Below are positions 1 to 7,102 of a DNA stretch of 10,216 bases, in pieces (the stretch's first letter is position 1; the number at the start of each line of letters is the position of its first letter). The notes beneath the pieces are model-generated. The model was not told where the DNA came from. It saw only the letters and a list, made by a program, of their open reading frames with translations, and did not search any database. Location: contig JAQCTH010000097.1 of the NCBI GenBank assembly GCA_027686065.1, positions 1 to 10,216 of the forward strand. The letters run 5' to 3'. This DNA comes from Clostridiaceae bacterium AF10-41 (GTDB lineage Bacteria > Bacillota > Clostridia > Clostridiales > Clostridiaceae). The position numbers and the translations under genes are program-made.

Positions 1-1063
1 GATTTTAAGTATAATATTTGTTTTATTATTTATACTTAACAATAATCTTAGAATATTTCATTTTAGTAATGATAAATTAGTTATTATCTCTATGATTGTT
101 GAAATAATAATATCACCAATAGCCTGTTTAAACTTTGGAGGAAATATTTTATTTTACTTAATAGGATTAATTATAGATGCATTTACATTAAAGTATAAGA
201 AAACAAAGTATATATTTATAGTTTTAATATCTTTTATATCGCTATCTATCAAAATCAATAAAAGTATTGAAGAAGGTTTTGTTAATTTAGTTATTATGTT
301 TATTTTTATAATTCTTTTGAATTACATATCAAGATTGTATAGCACAAAAAAGGAGGCACAAAAATTATATGATAAGCTTAAGATGTCTGAAGAGAAATTA
401 ATTGAAGTAAATAGTCAGCTAGAAGAGTATCTTACTTCAATAGAAGAGCTAACAGTACTTAAAGAAAGGAATAGAATATCTAGAGAAATACATGATAGCG
501 TTGGACATTCTTTATCAACAGCTATGATTCAATTATCTGCAATGGAAAGTATAGCTAATAAAGAAGGAAGTATGCTAAGAGATATGGCAAGAAGCTTAAG
601 AGAATTTATAAATGAAAGTTTCCAAGATGTTAAAAAGGCAGTAAGTGAGCTAAAATCTGATGATTATGATAATTATAGAGGAATAATTAGAATCCAGGAT
701 TTGTGTAAAAATTTTGAGAAAATGTCAGGCGTTGAAGTGAATATTACTTTATCAAAAGGAAATTGGACACTTTCTACAAAGCAAAGCAGTCACTTATATA
801 GAATAACCCAAGAAGTGTTATCTAATGCTTTAAGACATGGAAAGTCATCTAAAGTTAAAGTAATTATGAACTTTATAGAAAATGAAGTTGTAATATCTTT
901 TAAAGACAACGGATTAGGAACTGATATTATAAAAGAAAGTGGTTTTGGACTTAAGAATATAAGGGAAAGAGTTGAAGAAATAGGTGGAACAATTGATATG
1001 AACTCAGAAGTTGGAGCGGGATTCTTTATAAAAATTGTAATTCCAAGAGAAAGTGAGAGTTAA
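1..1063 (+). CDS. Sensor histidine kinase, HisKA_3 (NarL/DesK-type), 5'-truncated by window edge
   Basis: Membrane sensor kinase that would autophosphorylate on His and pass the phosphate to the regulator encoded next. The reading frame is open from base 2 with no stop before the first ATG at 92, and those 30 extra codons are hydrophobic, so the true start lies left of the window. About five membrane segments are visible (one before the ATG; then, numbering from that ATG, roughly residues 1-13, 18-31, 39-53 and 62-79). A coiled-coil-like linker (83-125) follows. The HisKA_3 motif REIHDSVGH has phospho-acceptor H134. The HATPase domain has N245 in its N box, DNGLG at 272-276 and GFGLKNI at 284-290. 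There is no sizeable extracellular domain, as in intramembrane- or membrane-stress-sensing kinases. The stop codon lies 4 bp before the regulator start. The signal it senses is inferred only from the neighbouring exporter. Confidence 0.93.
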   Translation, partial: ILSIIFVLLFILNNNLRIFHFSNDKLVIISMIVEIIISPIACLNFGGNILFYLIGLIIDAFTLKYKKTKYIFIVLISFISLSIKINKSIEEGFVNLVIMFIFIILLNYISRLYSTKKEAQKLYDKLKMSEEKLIEVNSQLEEYLTSIEELTVLKERNRISREIHDSVGHSLSTAMIQLSAMESIANKEGSMLRDMARSLREFINESFQDVKKAVSELKSDDYDNYRGIIRIQDLCKNFEKMSGVEVNITLSKGNWTLSTKQSSHLYRITQEVLSNALRHGKSSKVKVIMNFIENEVVISFKDNGLGTDIIKESGFGLKNIRERVEEIGGTIDMNSEVGAGFFIKIVIPRESES

Positions 1064-1067
1064 AATT

Positions 1068-1709
1068 ATGAAAATTAAAATATTAATTGTAGATGATGAA
1101 AAATTAATTAGAGAAGGCTTGAAAATTATGCTTTCAACTTTTGATGATATAGATGTTATTGGTACTGCTGAAAATGGATATAAAGCTTTAGAAATATGTA
1201 AAAGTAAAGAAATTGATGTAGTTCTTATGGATATAAGAATGAAAGATTGTGATGGAGTTATGGGTACGAGACTTATTAAAGAGCAATTTACTAAGATTAA
1301 GGTTATAATATTAACTACTTTTAAGGATAAAGAATATATTCAAGATGCGTTGAAGTATGGAGCATTTGGATATTTATTAAAGGATAGTTCTCATGAAGTT
1401 ATCTATGAAGGCATAAAAACAGCTTATATGGGAAACATGGTTGTCCACCCTGAAGTTGCAAATGAAATTTTTAGTAATAGTGATTACTCTATTAATAATA
1501 AGGAAATACCAAAGTATGATTTTTCAGATAAAGAAATTCAAATTATCAAGTATATAGCAGAAGGATTAACTAATAAAGAAATTTCAGAAAAGCTTTATTT
1601 ATCTGAAGGAACTATAAAAAATAATATTACAAATATATTATCTAAAGTAAATCTTAGAGATAGAACACAAATTGCAATTTTTGCATTTAAAAATAGAATA
1701 GTGACTTAA
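1068..1709 (+). CDS. NarL/LuxR-family DNA-binding response regulator
   Basis: Cytoplasmic transcription regulator paired with the upstream kinase. The protein is 213 aa from ATG 1068, the usual size for the family. The receiver domain has the acidic pair D9/D10, phospho-acceptor D55 in VVLMD, T83/T84 and K105 in YLLKD. The C-terminal LuxR-type helix-turn-helix spans about 152-210 (DKEIQIIKYIAEGLTNKEIS, then LSEGTIKNNI). I chose ATG 1068 over GTG 1053 because MKIKILIVDDE is the normal start of such receivers and GAGAG lies just upstream; the GTG would overlap the kinase and add five atypical residues. The likely target is the ABC operon that follows, because a palindrome and direct repeats sit at the end of this gene and just after it. 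Confidence 0.95.
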   Translation: MKIKILIVDDEKLIREGLKIMLSTFDDIDVIGTAENGYKALEICKSKEIDVVLMDIRMKDCDGVMGTRLIKEQFTKIKVIILTTFKDKEYIQDALKYGAFGYLLKDSSHEVIYEGIKTAYMGNMVVHPEVANEIFSNSDYSINNKEIPKYDFSDKEIQIIKYIAEGLTNKEISEKLYLSEGTIKNNITNILSKVNLRDRTQIAIFAFKNRIVT

Positions 1710-1738
1710 GTCATCTAGATAGTGACTTATAGTGATAG
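1698..1738 (+). promoter_or_regulatory. Candidate operator: 12-bp palindrome plus three ATAGTGA repeats
   Basis: TGACTTAAGTCA at 1702-1713 is a perfect 12-bp palindrome over the regulator's stop codon. ATAGTGACTTA occurs at 1698-1708 and again at 1719-1729, and a shorter ATAGTGA copy lies at 1729-1735. Repeat starts are 21 and then 10 bp apart, close to two turns and one turn of the helix, so all copies would face the same side. They lie just upstream of a TATAAT at 1764-1769 that lacks a recognisable -35. Binding by the adjacent response regulator is an inference from position and symmetry; no consensus was matched. Confidence 0.5.
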
Positions 1739-1742
1739 CAAG

Positions 1743-1787
1743 CCCCCTAACTTTATCTTATTATATAATTAAGAAAAGATTAGGGGG
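1743..1787 (+). promoter_or_regulatory. Inverted repeat containing the ATPase ribosome binding site, with an internal -10-like TATAAT
   Basis: CCCCCTAA (1743-1750) is the exact reverse complement of TTAGGGGG (1780-1787). The stem continues with CTTT/AAAG (A1779 bulged) and, past a mismatch, CTT/AAG, leaving an AT-rich loop near 1760-1770. The right arm's G-run is the only plausible Shine-Dalgarno for the ATG at 1795, so folding would mask it. There is no U-tract after the right arm, so it is not an ordinary terminator. A TATAAT at 1764-1769 lies in the loop; a transcript starting from it (near 1776) would lack the C-rich arm. Confidence 0.55.
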
Positions 1788-1794
1788 TATTTAT

Positions 1795-2730
1795 ATGAAT
1801 ATAATAGAAGTAAAAAATGTTACAAAAAGATTTAATGATAAATTAGTTTTAGATAATGTAAGTTATGAAGTTAAGAAGGGGGAAATATTTGGATTTATAG
1901 GACCTAATGGAGCTGGAAAATCAACTCTAATAAATATAATGACTAGCCTATTAACTCCAGATAGCGGAACTGTTAAAATTTGTGGTTATGATATTTTGAA
2001 GGAACCAATAAAAGCTAAAGAATGCATAGGGTATGTGCCGCAAGATATTTCATTAATAGAAGAGCTAAATGCTTATGATAACTTAGAGTTTTTTGGTGCA
2101 TTATATGGCTTAAAGGGAAAAGAGCTTAAGGAAAGAATAAAAGAAGCTTTAGAAGTTACTGGACTTTACGATAAGAAAAAAGAAAAAGTGAAAAAGTTTT
2201 CAGGGGGGATGAAAAGAAGACTTAATATTGCAGCAGCAATTATGCATCATCCAAAAGTATTAATAATGGATGAACCTACAGTTGGAGTTGACCCCCAATC
2301 AAGAAATCATATATTTACTTTTACAAAAAATATATGCATAGAATGGGGAACAACTGTAATATATACTTCTCACTATATGGAGGAAGTAGAAGAACTGTGC
2401 AAAAGGGTATTTATTATAGATTTAGGTAAAGAAGTGGCTTATGGAACAAATGAAGAAATAAAAACTTCTGTTTTTCCCAATAACAAGGTGATATTAGAAG
2501 GAAGTAATATTACAGGAGAAATTATTTTAAAAATAGAAAGATTAGTTGGAGTAATAAAGGTTAAAGAGCAAGAAAGTAATTTATCTTTAACAATAGATTC
2601 GAACTTTAGACTTCATAACGTATTAAGCATTATAGAGGAATATGGAATTAATATAAAGAAAATAAGCTATGAAGATGTAAAGCTTGAAGATGTATTTTTA
2701 GCCCTAACAGGAAAAAAGCTAAGAGATTAG
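1795..2730 (+). CDS. ABC transporter ATP-binding protein (ABC-2 exporter type)
   Basis: Cytoplasmic ATPase that would power the two permeases encoded next. The protein is 311 aa with Walker A GPNGAGKST (36-44), Q-loop Q83 in VPQD, signature FSGGM (135-139), Walker B VLIMDE (155-160) and H-loop H193. After the nucleotide-binding domain, a tail of about 90 residues ends in EDVKLEDVFLALTGKKL, typical of the drug/antibiotic-export ATPases of the CcmA/YfiL sort. The start at 1795 is preferred over GTG 1732 because MNIIEVKNVTKRF is the normal N-terminus and AGGGGG lies 7 bp upstream. It follows the kinase and regulator in the same order as LnrL in the B. subtilis lnrJKLMN locus, so resistance to a membrane-active compound is plausible; the actual substrate cannot be read from sequence. 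Confidence 0.95.
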   Translation: MNIIEVKNVTKRFNDKLVLDNVSYEVKKGEIFGFIGPNGAGKSTLINIMTSLLTPDSGTVKICGYDILKEPIKAKECIGYVPQDISLIEELNAYDNLEFFGALYGLKGKELKERIKEALEVTGLYDKKKEKVKKFSGGMKRRLNIAAAIMHHPKVLIMDEPTVGVDPQSRNHIFTFTKNICIEWGTTVIYTSHYMEEVEELCKRVFIIDLGKEVAYGTNEEIKTSVFPNNKVILEGSNITGEIILKIERLVGVIKVKEQESNLSLTIDSNFRLHNVLSIIEEYGINIKKISYEDVKLEDVFLALTGKKLRD

Positions 2731-2741
2731 AGGTGAGATAA

Positions 2742-3839
2742 GTGAAATTAATATATTATACAAAGACGACTTTAAAAGGAATGATATCTAATGGTGTTCA
2801 AACAATATTATATTTTATACTATTTCCAGTTTTATTAGCATCCTTCATGGGATTTTTTCAGAAAACAATTACGGAAAGTCCATTAAAATTGAAAACTTTA
2901 AAGGTTCAAATAAATGATATGGACAATAGTAATATGTCTAAAAGTTTAATATCATTTTTAGAAAGTGAGGATATGAAGGAACTTGTTTTAATAACTGATA
3001 AAAAAGCGAATATAGAAATTTCAATACCAGAGGGCTATGAGAATAATGTAGTATCTTTAAAAAGCGGTAAAATAAATATAAATAAATTAGGTGAAGGTTT
3101 TAGTAATTCCACAAGTACATTAAAAACTATTTTAGATAAATATCATGAAGGTCTTTATATTAATTTGGCTGGAGGATCAAACAAAAATTTGCAGACAATT
3201 ACAGAAAATTCAGTAGTTGAAAGGATTGATATAAACTCTAAAAAATCATCAACCACCTATGAAAAAATGGCTGCATCTATGATTTCTTTTGTAATTAGTA
3301 TGCTTATTCTTGGACTTATACAATCTAATTATACTGAATCAAGTATAAATTTTGATAAAAGAATAAAATCAACACCTATAACTAAAAAAGAATATTTTTA
3401 TTATGATTCTTTTGCTTTACTTGTATATTCAACTATAATTATTTCAGGATATATATTTTTCTTCAGGATTATAGGAATAAGCTTTACAGGAAGCATATTT
3501 CCTTTAATTACATTAATTTTAACTACATCTATTTTAGTGGTTTCAATAAGCAAATGTATTTATACCTTCTTTGGAGCTGTATATGGTAAAGTTGTTGGAA
3601 TATTAGTTTTTACATTTCCTATATTAGGGATGGTAGAAACCTTTACTGGAGAAGGGGCTGCACTAAGAATTTTAGACCCAACTCATTATATTTCAAAACT
3701 CTTTACTTTATACAATTTGAATGGGAATTTTAGTTTAAATAATAAAGATTTAATACTAATAATTTGCTCTTCAATAATATTATTTATGATGGCAATAGCA
3801 AAAATAACTTTATCTAAGGGGGAAAGAAGATGCGTTTAA
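2742..3839 (+). CDS. ABC-2 type permease, first of pair
   Basis: Membrane subunit of the exporter, 365 aa. The layout is that of the ABC2_membrane_3 class: one N-terminal helix (about 20-38), a large extracytoplasmic domain (about 40-172), then five helices (about 177-195, 223-243, 252-270, 273-298 and 336-354). The conserved-looking stretch DKRIKSTPITKKEYFYYDSF (205-224) is the cytoplasmic region after the second helix that is typical of this family. Translation starts at GTG 2742, 11 bp after the ATPase stop, with AGGTGA at 2731-2736 as ribosome binding site. The gene overlaps the next permease by 10 bp, so equal production of a heterodimer is likely. It corresponds in position to LnrM. Confidence 0.9.
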   Translation: MKLIYYTKTTLKGMISNGVQTILYFILFPVLLASFMGFFQKTITESPLKLKTLKVQINDMDNSNMSKSLISFLESEDMKELVLITDKKANIEISIPEGYENNVVSLKSGKININKLGEGFSNSTSTLKTILDKYHEGLYINLAGGSNKNLQTITENSVVERIDINSKKSSTTYEKMAASMISFVISMLILGLIQSNYTESSINFDKRIKSTPITKKEYFYYDSFALLVYSTIIISGYIFFFRIIGISFTGSIFPLITLILTTSILVVSISKCIYTFFGAVYGKVVGILVFTFPILGMVETFTGEGAALRILDPTHYISKLFTLYNLNGNFSLNNKDLILIICSSIILFMMAIAKITLSKGERRCV

Positions 3840-4900
3840 TAAGGTTAATACTAATTAATTTAAGAAGAAACTTAAAAAATCCGGTTATTTTAATGATGAC
3901 CTTTCTTCTTCCTATGGTAGTTTTATTTGGAGTCGTTGGTAGGGGCTCTGATGATTCATCTTTAGGTAAAATAGGAATATTAGATAAATCTCCAGGAAAA
4001 TATTCAAAAGATTTAATAAATATATTATCTGAAAAGTATGATATAAAAGATTTAAAAGGAGAAGTAGAGGATAGTTATAATGACCTAAGAGATAAGAAAT
4101 TAGGTGTTATATATGCTATAGATGAAAATTTTGAGAAATTCATAGATAATGGTGAAGTGCCTAAGGTAAAAAGTTATAGTATTGAATCTGGTAGTGGAGC
4201 AATTCTTGGAGATAATATTATAAGTGATTATGTTAATAATTTACTTAAAGAAGGCATAAATGACGGGCTTAGCACTAATACGATAACAGCTATAATAGTA
4301 GATAATTTTCAAGAAAATAAAACTAATTATATTATGACTATTCTTATGATATGTTATTTTATGATGATAGGAGGTTCTATATTAATTGATGATATAATTA
4401 AGCTTAAGGCACAGAAGGTCTTAAGAAGAACAATATCAACTGGTAATTCTGATAAAGTAATTTTAGGGTCCTTATATCTATCAGCATTTATTCTTCAAAG
4501 TTTAATAAGTTCAATAACTTTAATTTCAGCAATTAAATTATTTAAAATACAAAGCTATAATTTAGGGGAAGGAATATTAGTTATAACTTTATGTAGTTTA
4601 GTTACTACCTCATTAATTGTATTTACTACAAGATGGTTAAAAAATCAAACTATAGCAAGTTTAGCAGTTGTAATTTTTGGGTTATTATCCTTTGGACTTG
4701 GAATATTTGGAGGTGGTATTGAAGAATTTGATAATGTTCCACAGATAATAAGTAATCTAAGTATAATATCACCTTTTTCTTGGTTAATTCAAATTATTAA
4801 TGAAGGAAAAATATTAATTCCAATTATAGTAATAATATTAATGGCATCAGTATTCTTTACAGCAGGAAGTTTTAGACTTAGAGATTATGTTAAGGAGTAG
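3830..4900 (+). CDS. ABC-2 type permease, second of pair
   Basis: Second membrane subunit, 356 aa, with the same architecture as its neighbour. There is one N-terminal helix (about 18-37), an extracytoplasmic domain (about 38-164), then helices near 167-187, 208-235, 247-265, 274-295 and 327-345. The motif LKAQKVLRRTISTGNSDKVI (192-211) occupies the same place as DKRIKSTPITKKEY in the first permease, which supports an ancient duplication. ATG 3830 lies inside the end of the previous gene, with AAGGGGG at 3816-3822. The protein is expected to form the transport channel with the first permease and the ATPase. Position matches LnrN of the lnrJKLMN-type loci. I cannot tell export of a toxin from export of a lipid or peptide. 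Confidence 0.9.
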   Translation: MRLIRLILINLRRNLKNPVILMMTFLLPMVVLFGVVGRGSDDSSLGKIGILDKSPGKYSKDLINILSEKYDIKDLKGEVEDSYNDLRDKKLGVIYAIDENFEKFIDNGEVPKVKSYSIESGSGAILGDNIISDYVNNLLKEGINDGLSTNTITAIIVDNFQENKTNYIMTILMICYFMMIGGSILIDDIIKLKAQKVLRRTISTGNSDKVILGSLYLSAFILQSLISSITLISAIKLFKIQSYNLGEGILVITLCSLVTTSLIVFTTRWLKNQTIASLAVVIFGLLSFGLGIFGGGIEEFDNVPQIISNLSIISPFSWLIQIINEGKILIPIIVIILMASVFFTAGSFRLRDYVKE

Positions 4901-4903
4901 TAA

Positions 4904-4932
4904 TAGACACATTTTTAATTATTTGCTAAAAT
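4904..4932 (+). promoter_or_regulatory. Promoter for the two small genes, with overlapping inverted repeat
   Basis: TAGACA (4904-4909), a 17-bp spacer and TAAAAT (4927-4932), each hexamer one base off consensus, with an extended -10 TG at 4924-4925. The expected start near 4939 leaves a short leader before the GGAGG at 4951-4955. An inverted repeat ACATTTT (4909-4915) / AAAATGT (4928-4934) overlaps the spacer and -10, which could be an operator or chance in AT-rich DNA. Confidence 0.6.
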
Positions 4933-4964
4933 GTAGTGAATAAAACTTATGGAGGAAAATTAAA

Positions 4965-5159
4965 ATGATTTCTAAAAAACAACTTAAAGATGAGATAATA
5001 ACTTATGATATAATAACTTACAAAGATGAGGATGGAAAGCAAGTAGAATATGTTGAAGTTACTTTAACAGATAGAATTATTGAAGTTTATATGGATATTA
5101 GGGAGGTTAATATAGGGCTTATAGCAAACAAAATTATAGAAGATAATTTATATAAATAG
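4965..5159 (+). CDS. Small acidic protein of unknown function, 64 aa
   Basis: I do not recognise this protein. It begins at ATG 4965 behind a strong GGAGG (4951-4955), which argues for a real gene. The composition is rich in D/E, I and V, with no membrane segment, signal peptide or cysteine. Alternating hydrophobic residues (QVEYVEVTL, IIEVYMDI) suggest beta strands, followed by a C-terminal helix-like stretch (NIGLIANKIIEDN). The N-terminal part carries a 5-residue tandem repeat, IITYD-IITYK (residues 11-20), mirrored in the DNA by ATAATAACTTA at 4995 and 5010. It sits between the exporter and a small membrane protein 26 bp downstream, behind its own promoter. An accessory or immunity role for the transporter locus is possible but not shown. 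Confidence 0.75.
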   Translation: MISKKQLKDEIITYDIITYKDEDGKQVEYVEVTLTDRIIEVYMDIREVNIGLIANKIIEDNLYK

Positions 5160-5185
5160 ATTAATAGTATTGGAGTTGATAATTT

Positions 5186-5395
5186 ATGAGAAAATTTAAT
5201 GAATATCTTAAATGGGGATTATTGGTAAATGTAATATGGTTAGTATCAAGTCGTTTCAATTTACTTCCAGACTTTATAGAAGGATTTTGCGTTGGGTTAG
5301 GGATTGTTCTATTATTAAATGGAATTTATATTGAAAGCCATAATTTGAAAAAGCTAAAGAAATATAAAAGAAATTTCTTAAATAAGATAAAGTAA
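5186..5395 (+). CDS. Small two-helix membrane protein, 69 aa, function unknown
   Basis: The protein has two predicted membrane helices, about residues 9-22 (WGLLVNVIWLVSS) and 31-50 (IEGFCVGLGIVLLLNGIYIE). They are joined by a short loop, RFNLLPDF, and followed by a strongly basic cytoplasmic-looking tail (KKLKKYKRNFLNKIK). The ribosome binding site GGAG at 5172-5175 is about 10 bp from ATG 5186. It is probably co-transcribed with the 64-aa gene 26 bp upstream and is ended by the terminator starting 24 bp downstream. Small membrane proteins of this shape occur beside exporters and bacteriocin-immunity genes, so an accessory role is plausible. The family is not recognised by me and the function is open. 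Confidence 0.78.
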   Translation: MRKFNEYLKWGLLVNVIWLVSSRFNLLPDFIEGFCVGLGIVLLLNGIYIESHNLKKLKKYKRNFLNKIK

Positions 5396-5418
5396 AGATC
5401 TAAATTGTAGATATAAAG

Positions 5419-5475
5419 GCTAAGATAAATAGATATGATTATTTCACATATTCTATTTATCTTAGCTAATTTTTT
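5419..5475 (+). terminator. Strong intrinsic terminator
   Basis: The left arm at 5419-5437 starts GCTAAGATAAATAG and the right arm at 5447-5466 ends CTATTTATCTTAGC. They pair over 19 bp with one bulged base and a 9-nt loop, followed by TAATTTTTT. It closes the region of the transporter and small genes and separates it from the methyltransferase operon. Confidence 0.92.
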
Positions 5476-5535
5476 ATATTTATTATTTATAATAAAATAC
5501 ATATTTTAGAAAAAATTAAGAAATATATTTTAAAT

Positions 5536-5563
5536 TTGTAAGAGCTACATGTTATCATATAGT
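5536..5563 (+). promoter_or_regulatory. Putative promoter of the methyltransferase/radical SAM operon
   Basis: TTGTAA (5536-5541), a 16-bp spacer and TATAGT (5558-5563). The start would fall near 5570, giving a leader of about 30 nt with AAGGAG at 5587-5592. It is placed right after the terminator and before the first gene of the operon, where a promoter is needed. The hexamers are moderate matches only. Confidence 0.5.
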
Positions 5564-5599
5564 TAGTAAAAATTAACAAAAGTTTTAAGGAGATATTAA

Positions 5600-6193
5600 A
5601 TGAGTTATTTATTTAAATATTACAGTAAGCAATATGATAAATTCATGAAAATATTTCATTTAGATAAAAATAAAGAAATAATAAAGGTACTTAAGGATGT
5701 TAATAATTTAGATATTTTAGATATAGGTGGAGGTACAGGGACTCTTTCAGATATTTTAATAAATGTAGGTGCAGATGTAACTATTCTTGATCCAGAGAAA
5801 AAAATGACTGATATAGCTAAGGCGAAAAATAATAAAGTTAAAATAATTAATGGATATTTAAATAATATAACTTTGAAAGATAGTTCATTTGATTTGATTA
5901 TAATGAGAGATTCATTTCATCATATAAAAGATAAAGAAGAAACTTTAAAAGAATGTAATAGATTACTTAATAATAATGGCAAAATTTTAATTTATGAATT
6001 TGATAGAACACATATAGTAACTAAACTTATATGTTTTTTTGAAAGAAGCTGCTTTGAGAAGGTTAAAATGTTATCAAAAAATGAAATGAAAAAGTTGGCT
6101 TCTAGATATTTTAATAATGGAGAAATAATTGAAATATCTAGCTATGAATATATATATTTAGGAGAGATATTGAAGGGGAGTATAAATCCTTAG
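5600..6193 (+). CDS. Class I SAM-dependent methyltransferase (UbiE/Methyltransf_11-like), 197 aa
   Basis: Predicted cytoplasmic methyltransferase. The Rossmann SAM-binding motif I is LDIGGGTGTL (40-49), the acidic residue closing the second strand is D64 in TILDP, and the post-motif strand is FDLIIMRDSFHHI (97-109), with HH as in UbiE-like and lipid/quinone methyltransferases. A further strand KILIYEFDR (128-136) follows. The protein is somewhat short for the family, with a small C-terminal cap. The N-terminus, YYSKQYDKFM, resembles the substrate-side helix of UbiE-type enzymes. ATG 5600 has AAGGAG 7 bp upstream. It is the first gene of an operon with a second methyltransferase and a radical SAM enzyme. 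The substrate is unknown: a small molecule, a lipid head group or a quinone-like compound are all possible. Confidence 0.88.
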   Translation: MSYLFKYYSKQYDKFMKIFHLDKNKEIIKVLKDVNNLDILDIGGGTGTLSDILINVGADVTILDPEKKMTDIAKAKNNKVKIINGYLNNITLKDSSFDLIIMRDSFHHIKDKEETLKECNRLLNNNGKILIYEFDRTHIVTKLICFFERSCFEKVKMLSKNEMKKLASRYFNNGEIIEISSYEYIYLGEILKGSINP

Positions 6194-6229
6194 ATAAAAA
6201 ACAGCTATAAAAATCAAAGGGGTTATTTT

Positions 6230-7102
6230 ATGAATGTATTAAAAGGGCTATATAAAATTATAAACTTATTTTTATATAAAAAATATACAAATTTAAATGA
6301 TATAGAAAATTCCTATACAAGAGTAAGTGAAAATTACAACAAGTCTTTCTTAAAAGAAATGCACAAATACAATAAAGAAATGTTAAATAAAGTTATTATA
6401 AGGTATAGTGATGATAAAGTTAACTTATCACCTAATATTCTTGATCTTGCTTGCGGGACAGGTTTCAATAGTAACTTTATAAATTCAAGAATCAAGAACT
6501 CAAAATTTACTTTAGTAGATATATCAGAAGGGATGCTAAATCAAGCAAAAAACAACTACAGCTTAAATGCGGAGTTTATAGAAAATGATATGATATCCTT
6601 TCTTAAGAATTCCAAAGATAATACCTTTGATATTGTTATATGTGCCTGGGCAATTAAATATCAAAACCCGCATGAAATTATAAAGGAAGTTTCGAGGGTT
6701 TTAAAAAAAGATGGGTATTTTGCCGTAATAGTCAATTTAAAAGGAACATTACCAGAGGTTAGAAAGATATATCCAAAACTTATTTTAAAAAATTATACTA
6801 AGGTAAATAAAATAATGAAAGAGCTTCCAAATCCAATTAGTTATAAAAGTTTCAGAAGATGGTTTGAAAAAGAAAACTTTAAGAAATTAGAAATAGTAAG
6901 TGGATCACATAAGTTTTCTTTTAAGAATACTAAAGATTTAGTTTTATTTATTACATCAACAGGAGCTCTAGCTGGATTTGATGCTATGGTGGATATGGAA
7001 GATGAAGGTATTAAAGATTCAATGATTAAACTATTTAATGAAAAAAAGATTAATACAATTACTCATAAATATGTTTGGGGGATTTTTAAAAATGATAAGT
7101 AA
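6230..7102 (+). CDS. Class I SAM-dependent methyltransferase with extended C-terminal region, 290 aa
   Basis: Second methyltransferase of the operon, clearly different from the first. An N-terminal region of about 65 residues, with a UbiE/BioC-like YTRVSENYNKSF (29-40), precedes motif I ILDLACGTG (70-78). D97 in LVDIS closes the second strand, and FDIVICAWAIKYQNP (133-147) is the post-motif. After the Rossmann core, about 120 residues form a substrate cap including ITSTGALAGFDAM (241-253), a placement reminiscent of BioC-type proteins, although no other biotin gene is present. AAAGGGG lies about 7 bp before ATG 6230. The gap to the first methyltransferase is 36 bp, and the end overlaps the radical SAM gene by 11 bp, so all three proteins probably act in one pathway. 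Confidence 0.87.
   Translation: MNVLKGLYKIINLFLYKKYTNLNDIENSYTRVSENYNKSFLKEMHKYNKEMLNKVIIRYSDDKVNLSPNILDLACGTGFNSNFINSRIKNSKFTLVDISEGMLNQAKNNYSLNAEFIENDMISFLKNSKDNTFDIVICAWAIKYQNPHEIIKEVSRVLKKDGYFAVIVNLKGTLPEVRKIYPKLILKNYTKVNKIMKELPNPISYKSFRRWFEKENFKKLEIVSGSHKFSFKNTKDLVLFITSTGALAGFDAMVDMEDEGIKDSMIKLFNEKKINTITHKYVWGIFKNDK

Noticed and set aside
92..1063. Kinase gene starting at ATG 92
   Set aside because: The same frame is open and hydrophobic back to base 2 and no Shine-Dalgarno precedes ATG 92, so the gene is more likely truncated by the window edge.
1732..1794. N-terminal extension of the ATPase from GTG 1732
   Set aside because: The extra 21 residues come from the operator/hairpin region and do not belong to the family; the AGGGGG ribosome binding site fits ATG 1795.
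4965..5159. 64-aa protein as a modified peptide precursor
   Set aside because: It has no cysteine and no leader/core boundary, and it is separated from the radical SAM operon by a strong terminator.
7038..7091. N-terminal extension of the radical SAM protein from ATG 7038
   Set aside because: It would overlap the methyltransferase gene by 65 bp and has no correctly placed ribosome binding site; GGGGG at 7077-7081 serves ATG 7092.
6230..7102. Biotin-synthesis BioC assignment
   Set aside because: Only general similarity of layout is seen; no other biotin gene is in the window and the partner genes point to another pathway.
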